A stretch of 64,000 bases of DNA from Porphyra umbilicalis (lineage: Eukaryota > Rhodophyta > Bangiophyceae > Bangiales > Bangiaceae), in contig KV918953.1 of NCBI GenBank assembly GCA_002049455.2, positions 82,945 to 146,944 of the forward strand. The letters are read 5' to 3'. Under the pieces are notes generated by a model, which had not been told where the DNA came from, searched no databases, and saw nothing but the letters and a program-made list of their open reading frames with translations. Position 1 is the first letter of the stretch. Every line of letters begins with the position of its first letter. Positions 32,467 to 42,244 of this stretch are shown here, piece after piece. Made by a program: the position numbers and the translations under genes.

Positions 32467-32564
32467 CACTGGATTGAACAGTGTCAGAGAAAATACATGA
32501 TCCACTGGATTGGACAGTGTCAGTCTCGATCTGCGGAGCACACTGGATTTGAAGCACTGTCAAA
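32467..32564 (+). repeat. Three ~36-bp spaced copies of cactggattgaacagtgtcag
   Basis: Copies start at 32467, 32503 and 32541. Each is itself a small palindrome (cactg ... cagtg), so the array may bind a dimeric protein or simply be a decayed tandem repeat. Confidence 0.75.
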
Positions 32565-33699
32565 GGGGGTCCATTCACACTGCTTGGTGAAGCCGACTGC
32601 AGTCTCCTCTGCCTCCGTGCCCCCCTCAACTGGTTGCCAGGACGGCTACGACTGCAGTCGTCAGTGCCTTTCTGTCGTATACACTGTGTCTGACACACTG
32701 TCAGAAGGGTTCATCTCCCTCCTTCCCCCATTTCTCGTCCCTTTCAGCCAGTACCGATGCTACCTCGCTCACCACCACGCTCATTCTCGCGTCCGACGCC
32801 CACCCCCCCATAGCCGTTGCTTCTCCACACTGCCTCTGCATCCCCAATCCCTGCTGCCTCTCCCCACCCTTGTTGCCTCCTCCGACCCTCGCTGCACCCC
32901 AACACAGTTGTTGCCCCCCCACACCGCAGCTGCTTCCCCTCGCCGTCGCTGCCTCCCCCCACCACTTCCGCCTCCTCACCCACAATCAAAGGCCGCGGCC
33001 GACCCACCCCAACACCCGCCACCCGCCACCGATGGCCCGCCCTCAGGCAGACCGCACCCGCGGCGGAGTCGCTGCCACCGCCCGCCCGCGGGGGCGGCGG
33101 CGCCAGTGGTGGGGGCTGCGACCAAGGGCGGGGGCGGCGGCAGCGACGGGGGCGACGGCAGCGGCTGAGGTAGCGCCATCAGGGGGGGAGGCGGCCAGCG
33201 TTGGGGGCGGCGGCGGGCAGCGGCGACGCCAGCTGGCGGCCAGGGCAGCGGCAGCGACGGCGGCGGCGCCAGCGGCGCGGGCGGCGGCGGGCAGCGGCGG
33301 CGCCAGCCGGCGGCCAGGGCGGCGCAAGCGACATCGCCGGCGCCAGCAGCGGGGGGCGCGGCCAAGGGCGGGGGTGGGCCCCGTAGGGAGGTGGCGGTCA
33401 GCGGCGGGAGCGGCGGCCGGCGGGGGGCCCGCCGCCGGCCGCTGCCTGCAGCTGGCGTGGGGGATGGGCCTTCTCCACGGAAGGGCGCGCCTGCGCGGTG
33501 TTTGTGACCCGTCAGATCATGCTGGGGCCCGCTGTCTTACTCTGTCTTGTGACGCTCACCTCCATCGGACAGCCATTGTTACGTCACGTCAAGCGATATC
33601 CAGAAAGGTTACCAACGCACGCGTCATTGTGGTAAATTCAAACACCCAAGAGTCCACAATCGGTATAATTTTATCGTGGCAATGTGCCCCGCCGGCACC

Positions 33700-33882
33700 C
33701 CCCGCCAGGGCCCCCCCCAGAGCCTCCCCCCCAGAGCCCCCCCCCGCACCCCCCCCCCGCACCCCCCCCCGCGCCCCCCCCAGCCCCCCCCAGGCCCCCC
33801 AGCAGCCCCACCCCCCCCCCCCCCCCCCCAAAGCCCCCGCAAGCCCCCCCCCCCCCCCCCACACCCCCCTGAGAGCCCCCCC
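33700..33882 (+). repeat. Poly-C rich simple repeat
   Basis: Runs of C broken by short ag/gca words. Frames here (Pro-rich plus, Gly-rich minus) are artefacts of composition. Confidence 0.95.
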
Positions 33883-35363
33883 CGTCGATGGTAGCCCACC
33901 TACACGTCGAATCGACGGGGTGCGTTTTTCTTGAAATACAACCTCTCTCGAAGACACCCCCCGCCGTTGGGATTCAGTTGTGCACTGCATTTTGAACCCG
34001 TGGCAGGCCTTGTGCCTTTCTTCGCACCAACCCTTGCGACGCCATCGGTCCTCGTTGTGCCCCCAACTGCCTCATCTTCGTGACGACCGGCGGTGTCATT
34101 ATTTGCCCCGCCTCATCGAGCGGTGGCTGCGTAACCCACCGACCGCCGCCATGTACGGTTGGGGCATGCAGCGACCCCAAACAACAGGCGTCACGAAGGC
34201 CGGGGAGAGTGGGCAGGAGGCCTACCGTGGCGGTGCCGAGAGGCGCACTCTGTTTCGTGTGGCGCCGCCCTCCCCCACCCGTCCCTTTCTCGTCTGCCTT
34301 TCCGTCCACGTTTGGTTTGTTTTCCGAGTCGTCTCTTTCCTGTCGATTGTTTTGCGTGCGTGTGGGTGCAGGGTGCCGCCCGCTGGTGCGTGTGTATCCA
34401 CGGATACGTTGCACGCTGACGGCCCCTTCTGTTTGTGCTCTTCTTATCCGTCAAACATAGTGAGGCCGACTCGACCGTAGCGTATGTCATGCTGTTCTGC
34501 GCTCACTTCTCAACCGCATTCTTGAGGTATCTCTGCTCCAGTTAGTCGGTGGCCTTCTTGTTGCCTTGCACAAGAGCTTCTGCAGCCATGCGCTCCGTGC
34601 CAGACCGTTTCTGGCCAACGGACGGCGACAGTCCAACGGAGGGCGACAGTCCGCCCGTACGAAGAAACGACTCCCAAGTCTATGGCCCACTTAATCACCC
34701 CTGAGTCACTCTGGCGCCCCTCCTCCGCCCTCATCCACCCCCTTCCTGCTGTGAGTGCGCCCTGGCTTCGGCTTTTGGCTCGGGTCCGGCTGTTAATCTT
34801 CGTGTCACCCACCATCCATTCCACAAGCAAACATGGCAAAAAGGCAGCCTTTCCCTAGCCAGCTCCCGGCGGGCCCTGCACCCGTTCCCCCCTCTACAGC
34901 TACACAAACGAAGGCGGCCTGTGCGTGCGCTTCCCCTCCGTCCTCGCGTCCTTTTTCAGCTTGGCATGCAGCTCCTCTCGCGTTCCAACGTCACTGTTGG
35001 TGTGCTGCGTCACTCGCGCTAGCTCAGACATCGCCACTCCATCAACGACGCCAAGCATCGGCCGCAACCGCCCAAGCCTCGGCCGCAACCGCGACCCCCC
35101 ACCGGCGCCACAACAATGCCGCCGCCCGACAGCCGGGAGCACATCGACAATGACCGCGGCCACATCCTCGCGGCTGAACTTGCACTTCATAGTATGCCCC
35201 TGCCCAACCGGCTGCGAGTGCCAGGTAGGACCTGATTGCGACAGCTTCGTGAGGGACGGGACACAACGGATGGCAACACCCGCGTGTGCTTTTTTGCCCT
35301 CTTCGTAGAAGCTTCAATGCCACAGACTGCGGCGCGAGGCGACAATGACCACGGCGGCTGTGT
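33883..35363. other. Intergenic, no gene supported
   Basis: Mixed-composition DNA with short frames on both strands, none with domains, hydrophobic starts or convincing codon patterns. Confidence 0.5.
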
Positions 35364-36677
35364 ATGAGTCCCTATGGTTCAGTCTGTCTCCTCAATGAAG
35401 CACCGCGTTGCCATCTTTTGCAGGCTTGGCGGGCTACTCCCGCCCTATCGACATACCCACTCTTACGCAGCACCACTGCAGCTCCGTGGCCCATCTCAAA
35501 AGAGACCTATGCTCGTCAACGCTGCGCCCGGATGAAGCGCAGCACACAGACACGTGTGCCAAGAGGAATTGCTCCCCGGCACGTCCGCCGAGACAGCGCG
35601 AGAAGCGCTGCGACAACTTCCTCCTCGGGAGCATCCAGGACAATGTTACCGTCGATGGTCCCTTCATCCGCAGCGAGGGGGATGGCTCGAGTGAGGTCCA
35701 CCTGCCTTTCTGTACACAGATGCACGCAGGCCACGGCCGCTACGGCCGCCGCCACTTGCGCAGGTGCGTAAGAACGAAAGCCAACGATTGCCGGAGATGC
35801 CCGCCCGGCATTACCGGCATCCGGCGGAGTAAAATCAGCATGTGCACTCTCACACGCGTCAGTCACGACAACACGCGCTGCACGTAGAGTGTCACCCGAC
35901 GAACCCACGGCGGCTGGACCAGCACCGACACCCGTCGCACCCGCTGCAGCGGCAAAACCACGGCAGGATGCGTACAAGGCGAGAGGGGCATCGCCACGGG
36001 CGGACTCAAACGCAGGGGTGCCGACGGCAACGGTGCAGAAGCGCGCACACCGGATGTGGCAGGCAGCGAAGGGTCCCCCGGCTGCGGCACCCGCAGACGA
36101 CGAGTGGGCCGCTTTCTTCTCGGCACCTCGGGTCAAAGAGGCCACAGCACCTGTAAGGGATGGCGTCCCATCGCCGGTGCTCCGCTTGCCCGGCCTCTGC
36201 ACTCCGCCCTCCAAGGTTGGATGAACGCCGTCGCTGGTAAGGGCGCGCACTGCTCCAGTGGAGCGAAGCTCGAGGAGCATGGATACTGCGGCCGCCCGCC
36301 TACGCTTCCCGTCCATCGCGACAGCTTTCAGTTTGACGGCTACGGAAGGTGCTCCATCCGCGTTGGGCAATGCGCGCTTGCTGCTCGGTGAACACGAAGA
36401 GGACCTCCTGCAGTTGCCGCTTGAAGTGGGGAAGCTCTTGGACTCCATGAGGGCAGCCGAACAACAGGCCACAGCGTCAAAACGAAAAGCGCGTGACGGA
36501 GAGTCGTGCGGCGAGCACGAGGAGATGCAAGACGACGCGCCACGCGGGGAACCCCCCGATTATCCACGGCGCGTTACTCGAGGCGTCACTCGTGGGGGGG
36601 CGGAGACGGGCCGCTCCACTCAAGCGAGAGGGTCGACCGCTCGTGCCGAGCTCACCGCGAACTGGTGGCTCTGTTGA
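35364..36677 (+). other. Possible degenerate plus-strand gene, or antisense ORF
   Basis: One plus frame is open from 35364 to 36677 except for TAA near 35772 and TGA at 36222-36224. Parts read as ordinary protein, for example KRAHRMWQAAKGPP and LLLGEHEEDLLQLPLEVGKL. The minus strand has an uninterrupted 318-codon frame (35516-36472, its end containing DEGTIDGNIVLDAPEEE). Only one strand can be the main coding one and I cannot decide; neither has a recognised domain. Confidence 0.35.
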
Positions 36678-37169
36678 CACTTGATTGGCTGAAGGAAGTC
36701 GGACAACCCGGCTCGGCCGCGCAGGATCAGGCGAGCCGTGGAACTGGCGTGCATCGGGTCTCATCCAACATGCGCCGATAGTAACTGCACCCGTCTCGTG
36801 CCTCACCAGCCGCGAGCGAGGCTCCCTCATGCACGGCTCCCCACCCCACACCACACGCTCCCTCACCCCGCGCGCTGCTGCGTCGGCCGCGCTTCTGGGG
36901 AAAGGCACATCCCACGTGTTGTTGTGCTGTCCTCACTGCTTCCCTCGTTCGCCGAAATCCGCACTCTGACCTCCGCGGCTGCTCGCCAGGGCATTGGTGG
37001 GGCTGAGGGGCTGTGCTGCTTTTTGTCGGTGACGGGGACTTTTGTCGTGTGGGCGCATCGTGGCCAGAGAAGACGCACCGGCACCGCTGCCCTTCGCGGG
37101 CGCCATGCTCAGATCGACCCGTGGAGGGAGATCAGCGCTTCGCCCTCCAATCCGTCGTCGAATCTCGAG

Positions 37170-38255
37170 ATGAAAGATCGAGGACGCGGTATCGCGCGTG
37201 CAAGGCTTTCCAAAAGCAAATGGCAAATGATCCGATCGCATTTCCACGTCTCATCCAGGTCGTCAGCGTGGCTCTGCCTGCTCTGCAGTCGCGTCGCCAC
37301 CAAGCCTCCCGAGCAACCTTCTCCCCTTCACGTGGTTTCGCGGGCAAGCGCGGCTGGGGCTCTTCTTCCGTTCGCAGTGAGTACCCGTGGAAGCGCTCTG
37401 GGTCCGGTTGGACGCATCCCCGCAATGAGCACCTGGGGATGCATTGTCCTGCCAGATGGCGACAGCCGCGCAGGCGGCCGACCACCCCGCTTTCCGAGAG
37501 AGCTGCGGCGATTGAGCACGAGCTTCCCGCCACGCTTCCCACTCGTCGCTGTCCGACGCGTTTCTCGGTCTGCGCCTCGACGCCGCGAACGGCCGGCTCT
37601 ATTGCGACGCGGTACTCTCAACGAGTCCGCCGCCGCCTGGGAAGATGCACCGCTCGACATGCTGCCCCGGGATGCAATCCAGGTCACAGCAGTTTCCGAT
37701 GGCTCGTCGGCTGTCTTGGCCGCGCTGCAGCTCCGCCGACGGCGCGCCGCCGGCGGAACACAACCTCGGCCGGACCACTGCGGGGGGTTGCGTGCCCTGC
37801 CACGAGGGAAAGAGACCACAACGGTGGCATCATTGGCTGCCAAACTGTCATCCAAAGCCAGACAGGCTCTGTCGCGCGCGGACATGTTTAGATTCGTTGG
37901 GGTGAAATCTGAGCACGCGCACACCACGGCGGTGGCGGCGGCTGGCGGCTGCGTTTCATCAAGGCGTCTTGAGGCTGCTGTGACTGCGAAAAACGGGGTA
38001 TTGGCCTCATTCCAGGCCGCAGACGCCGAAGCGGCCACGGTAATGGCAGCAGCGGCGGCAGTAGAGGCAGTCACTGTCGCGGAGGCAGCCGCTCAAGAGG
38101 CTGCAGCGACAGCAGCGGCTCAATATGAGGCCGAGGGACACGAGGAAGAGGAGCAAACGTCACCGGAGCTCGACATGTGTTCTTCCCGGTGTCTGACTTT
38201 GAGTAACCGAACAGGCACGGACGACCTGCAAGGGGGTGGGCGCCAACATGCGTAG
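37170..38255 (+). CDS. Hypothetical protein with acidic Ala-rich C-terminus
   Basis: The frame is open from 36738; ATG 37170 is a reasonable start because the upstream part is low quality. Residues ~10-45 hold W, H-x-H and a WLCLLC pair that vaguely recall a BED-type zinc finger, but the second His pair is not convincing. The last ~90 residues are Ala/Glu-rich and probably coiled coil, ending in HEEEEQTSPELDM. About 361 residues. Function unknown; it could be a transposon accessory protein given the neighbourhood. Confidence 0.35.
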   Translation: MKDRGRGIARARLSKSKWQMIRSHFHVSSRSSAWLCLLCSRVATKPPEQPSPLHVVSRASAAGALLPFAVSTRGSALGPVGRIPAMSTWGCIVLPDGDSRAGGRPPRFPRELRRLSTSFPPRFPLVAVRRVSRSAPRRRERPALLRRGTLNESAAAWEDAPLDMLPRDAIQVTAVSDGSSAVLAALQLRRRRAAGGTQPRPDHCGGLRALPRGKETTTVASLAAKLSSKARQALSRADMFRFVGVKSEHAHTTAVAAAGGCVSSRRLEAAVTAKNGVLASFQAADAEAATVMAAAAAVEAVTVAEAAAQEAAATAAAQYEAEGHEEEEQTSPELDMCSSRCLTLSNRTGTDDLQGGGRQHA

Positions 38256-38798
38256 TAACTTCTGTTAACATGGGATGGGATGGACCGCTACGACGCCCCT
38301 GCCACGAGTAAAACAGCGCGGGGGCACGGCCTGTGGCGCATTGAACGACATCACCAGTGACCAGCAGGGGCTCCCATGAGCGTGCCGGGACGTCTGTGTG
38401 CGACCATGTCTGGCGCGCAAGGCAATCTTTAGAGCGATGCGTCGCTTGTCCACCCGCCGCCGAACGCGGCCGGCAGCGGCACGACATCCCACTAGCTGCC
38501 GACCATCGCCCAGCTACGACGTGTCTGCGCAAGACGCACACAAGCAGGGGCTTGCAAATGACCTACGTCGAAACCCAGGCCCACTTGCTGTAGGACCGGC
38601 ACGTGCGATGTGCAGAGAATACCACTACGTTTACCTACTGACTCCCCCTCCGGTACCGATGCTCACACCCAGACAAGAACGTACTACTCCACGAGTGACT
38701 CCTCCAACTAGCGCACCAGGTGCGCGGACACAACAACTAAAACCCACTCTTCACTGGGCAGCACCCCTTTCGTGGAAAAAAGGGGCCTCTTGCGCTTT
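38256..38798. other. Intergenic gap between convergent hypothetical genes
   Basis: Separates the plus-strand gene ending at 38255 from the minus-strand frame ending at 38799. Nothing recognisable was seen. Confidence 0.5.
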
Positions 38799-39450
38799 CT
38801 AGGCGTCGACGACGTTCACATCCTCGACGTCCGCCACCCCGACGAGAGATGCAGCGAGAGCCGGGATGATGGCAGCTTCGCGTGCCACGTCAAAGTCACT
38901 GCGCGACGGTGCCATACTCGCGCCACTCACGAATGGGACGCCGGCCGGAGACGTCCGCTCCCCCGCGGGAATGTCATCGGCGTTCATTACAGGCGTGGCC
39001 GGTGTGGATGCCGGTGCTGCCGCTGACGATAACGACGCAGGCTGCGCACTGTCACCGCGCAGGATGCTTCGCGCCGGTAGACGAGACGACGCCGTTCTGG
39101 CCGCCGATGCGGCGTTGGATGGCCCGCCCTTACTCGAGGACGCGTGGGCGCCCCACGCTGTCGCCGGCCTCGTGTCCGCGCGACGAACAAGTGTGTCGAC
39201 TGTCACCGCAATTTTAGTCAGTAGAGCCGGCTTCATTGTAGCCGGCATGGTTGAGCACAGCCAATCCGCCACCTGGGCGGCCGACAGCGTGCCGAACATG
39301 AGAGAATACCCGCGCACATGCGACTGCATCGCATCTGCGATGACGAGAGCAGCCAGTTCCGGGTCGGCATCAGCAACGGGACATTAGCACATCTGCTCAA
39401 TGACGAGATGCGCCACCTTGAGAGACGGTAGCGACCCAACGTCTCGGTCA
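38799..39450 (-). CDS. Hypothetical C-terminal exon or broken gene
   Basis: The minus frame reads AHLVIEQMC, a TAA (39384-39386), then CPVADADPELAALVIADAMQ and on to a stop at 38799. The later part is Ser/Ala/Thr-rich with an acidic end (VEDVNVVDA). It follows the Cys-rich gene on the same strand in a different frame, so it may be its second exon, or a separate gene with a nonsense codon. No family recognised. Confidence 0.35.
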
Positions 39451-39480
39451 TTTACACTCGGGCATGCGGTTGGACCACGG

Positions 39481-40356
39481 TTAACATGTGCCAGGCGGCC
39501 ACAAGCTGTCCGGGTCGTTCGCGACAGGGACCTGCAGCGGCTCGTCCGCCTTACCGCCCTTCGCAGCCTTGTTCTTGCCCTTGCTGCGGGGGTATTTTCC
39601 CATGTTGATGGCTGCGGCATAAAGCCCCATCTGTCCTCCGGGGGGGCCACGCAGGGACTTGACGCGGCTTCGAGGCGTACTGCGCGCGCCCGCGACGGCG
39701 TCAACCTCAACGTCCACCCTGTTGTCGTCTAAGCTTGCGTCTCTGTGGCCGCCTTCGTCTCCGTCTACTTCACTCTCCACGGCGTCTGCGGCGCGGCGGT
39801 TCGCCGCCACAGCTCCATCGTCGCGAGCAGCGACTAGCGCGTCAAAATCGATCTTGTTGTCGCCCTGAAGAACAGAGGCGGCGCTGCCAAGAGACTGCAT
39901 CAGGCGAACGGATTCGTCGAGCCCGACGGCCTCGGCGAGCGTGTTGGCGCGCAGCCTCGAGACGATGCGGCGCCGCTCGATACCAATCTGCGCCGCAGCA
40001 GCGGACACGCTCTGGGTGTTGTTGACCAGGTTGCGTACCGTCGTGCCCGTCATCATCACGCACACGAATTCCATGTCGTCCAGCACGCGGTTCTCCTTCT
40101 TTCGAAGCAGCCGCCCGTCCTTGATCACCCACCGGTCGAGCGCGTAGGTTTGCGTCCCATACTGGTGGCGATAAAGGCCGCAGACGCCACACACCTTGTG
40201 GTGGACGCACTTTGCGTTTCCGCATTTCCCCTTCTCCGCAAAGGGGTGGTCATTCGGCAGGCTGCGGCGGCAAAGCGTCTGTCGAAGCGGACACGTGCGC
40301 GCAGTGCGCCCGGTCCCATCGGGCGGCGCCACGAAGTGGCAAATGCCGCACTTCAT
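39481..40356 (-). CDS. Cys-rich putative zinc-binding protein, 291 aa
   Basis: ATG 40356 gives MKCGICHF...; upstream sequence in frame is tandem repeat and unlikely to be coding. The first 60 residues contain eight cysteines at 3, 6, 22, 29, 45, 50, 56 and 59 plus several His, suggesting two zinc sites. A helical segment (AAAAQIGIERRRIVSRLRAN) may be helix-turn-helix. The middle is acidic (DGDEGGHRD) and the end basic (SKGKNKAAKGGK). I do not recognise the family; a nucleic-acid-binding role, perhaps transposon-related, is inference. Confidence 0.6.
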   Translation of the reverse strand: MKCGICHFVAPPDGTGRTARTCPLRQTLCRRSLPNDHPFAEKGKCGNAKCVHHKVCGVCGLYRHQYGTQTYALDRWVIKDGRLLRKKENRVLDDMEFVCVMMTGTTVRNLVNNTQSVSAAAAQIGIERRRIVSRLRANTLAEAVGLDESVRLMQSLGSAASVLQGDNKIDFDALVAARDDGAVAANRRAADAVESEVDGDEGGHRDASLDDNRVDVEVDAVAGARSTPRSRVKSLRGPPGGQMGLYAAAINMGKYPRSKGKNKAAKGGKADEPLQVPVANDPDSLWPPGTC

Positions 40357-40387
40357 TGTGAAAGGGATACACCTTCTACACCCTGAG

Positions 40388-40560
40388 AGGGCACGCGCGA
40401 CGGCGGACTTGCGCGCCTCGCGTGGCCGGCGCGTCGTCGCCAGGATGAGGCACGCCCGACGGCCGCCTTGTGCGCCACGCGTCGCCGACGCGACGTCGCC
40501 AGGAAAAAGGCACGCCCGACGGCCGCCTTGTGCGCACCGCGTCGCCGCCACGTCGTCGTC
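40388..40560 (+). repeat. ~57-bp tandem repeat, three copies
   Basis: Units contain ggcacgcccgacggccgcc and cgtcgtcgccagg with small differences. It lies immediately upstream of the Cys-rich gene, in its promoter or leader. Confidence 0.85.
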
Positions 40561-41449
40561 GGCTGCTCACTCCGCAGACGCCGGCGGCGGGACGGAACGA
40601 GGCTTGCAGACGCGGCTGCCCGTACATGCACGAAAACAGTACGCAGGCAGCCGTGAGGGCGTTCTTGTATCCCATCCCCGGCACAGCACGCCCCACCCGC
40701 CCCAACGGCCACGCAAAGAAAACATGCGCTCCAATGGAAACTGCCGAATGCGGCGCGGAGTGTCGCGGGGGCGCGAGTGTGGGAGATCACACCGGACCAC
40801 GACGGCGGCTGCTAGGGCAGAAAAGTGGCAAAGCCGTTGCACGGCAGGTCCCGTGAGGTCCCATAATTGCGTCGTGGGCGTGGTTTCAGGGTTGGGGGGC
40901 AACAGCGGCAACTGCCGCCGGCGAAAGAAATGGACCGTCCCTCGGCCACCAATGCCGAGATCAACCAACAAGGGGGCAAGTGCAGCCTGCCAGATGGGGG
41001 TGATGGTGCAATCCGTCGCGGGGGCGCGCCGCGTGTCGCGCCGCGACGACAGCGACGGGAAAGGACCGGGGGGATGACCGTAGATGGGCAGGCGGCCGCG
41101 CTGGGCGACGGACGTCGACCAGTCGACCTCGGGGCGAGGCGCCACGGCGCCTGTCGTCATCTATGGCATGAAGAAGGGGGATTGACAGGCACTCGTCGTG
41201 TTGCAATTGAAGACGCCACCGCAAAGACCGCTCCCCGTGCTAGGGAGGCTGTCCATCTGACGCGGGAGAGGGGCTCCCCCTTTCACACACGCAGAGCGAA
41301 GGGGCGCCCATCCGACGCGGGAGAGCGGCTCACTGCTGCGCACTCGCAAACGCGTGCGACGTTTCATTGGCTGTCACGCTCTTTTGGCACTCGTGCTGCT
41401 CACGGGACTTAGTGGGCCATTGCGCGTTTGGGCAAACAATCCGTCGAGC
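40561..41449. other. Intergenic, no gene supported
   Basis: Minus-strand frames here (for example 40567-41160) have no domains. A short word gacgcgggagagnggctc occurs twice (about 41257 and 41310). Confidence 0.45.
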
Positions 41450-41700
41450 TATGGTGCGTGTCCCAAAAATGAGACATGCGCGTTTTCTGGAAGACTGACA
41501 CAGCACTGCACGGTGGCAGGCGGGGTGGGGTACGAGAAAATTCTCAACTGGGCTCCATGGAAAGAGCCTATCCCGAGACGTTCTTGCCTGACAACTCCTT
41601 AGTACCTGCCTGTGGGCCCTGTTCTGTGGACCTCTCAGCTAATTCCGATCTTGGAGCCAGTCTTTTTCAGGTTCTTGGGGTTACAGGTTTGCAACGCCTG

Positions 41701-41727
41701 TCCGTCTGACCCCAATCTTTAGCAACT
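41701..41727 (+). repeat. Left terminal inverted repeat of the DDE transposon
   Basis: Begins tccgtctgaccccaatcttt; pairs with 44656-44682. Confidence 0.92.
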
Positions 41728-42244
41728 CGCCCACTGGGAAGGCTTAATCCTATCCCCCACAGAAGAAAAAAATATGGCTCAGTTCGGGGGACCCTCACGA
41801 GGTCAGCGGTCTTCTGCGTTTCTCCTGGGACGCTCCTGTTCTCATTCTGGAAAATGCACGTCAAAAAAGACCTGTATCAGTCTTTGACACAATGCGTTTA
41901 CATACGCGGATCGCCTGGAAACGCACATTACAGTCACAAAAACTTACGCTTATATCGAGTATTTGGCTTTCCGGGTGGGAGCACCGACACGATTGTCTCG
42001 GCTTTCTGTCTCGTGAAGCGCCCCCCACCGCCCACTGGTTCCATCATGGCACTGGCGCAGTTGAATGAGCCCCGGTGCGGTTGGCTGTTGTCCCGCCACG
42101 CCCCCCCTCAGAACACTGGTATCGGCATGGGGGGGGGGGCTGTACGATTACCTACTGCGCCGCCTTCCTAGTGTCGACAACGGGGGGGGGCAGTGCGGCT
42201 TTCCACTGTCCCGCCTTCCCATCTCACGAGTGGTTGCCAAGGGG

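Larger units (their letters stand above)
31200..33480. repeat. GC-rich inverted repeat pair flanking AT-richer DNA
   Basis: 31200-31690 and 33040-33480 match as reverse complements in diverged form; the clearest anchor is gcggtctgc...gcggtNgNagcgac on both sides (31600-31680 and 33041-33110). The 1.35-kb interior (31691-33039) is of normal composition and contains a TATA-like TATAAAAG. Confidence 0.55.

Noticed and set aside
33676..33990. Pro-rich and Gly-rich ORFs
   Set aside because: Products of a poly-C simple repeat.
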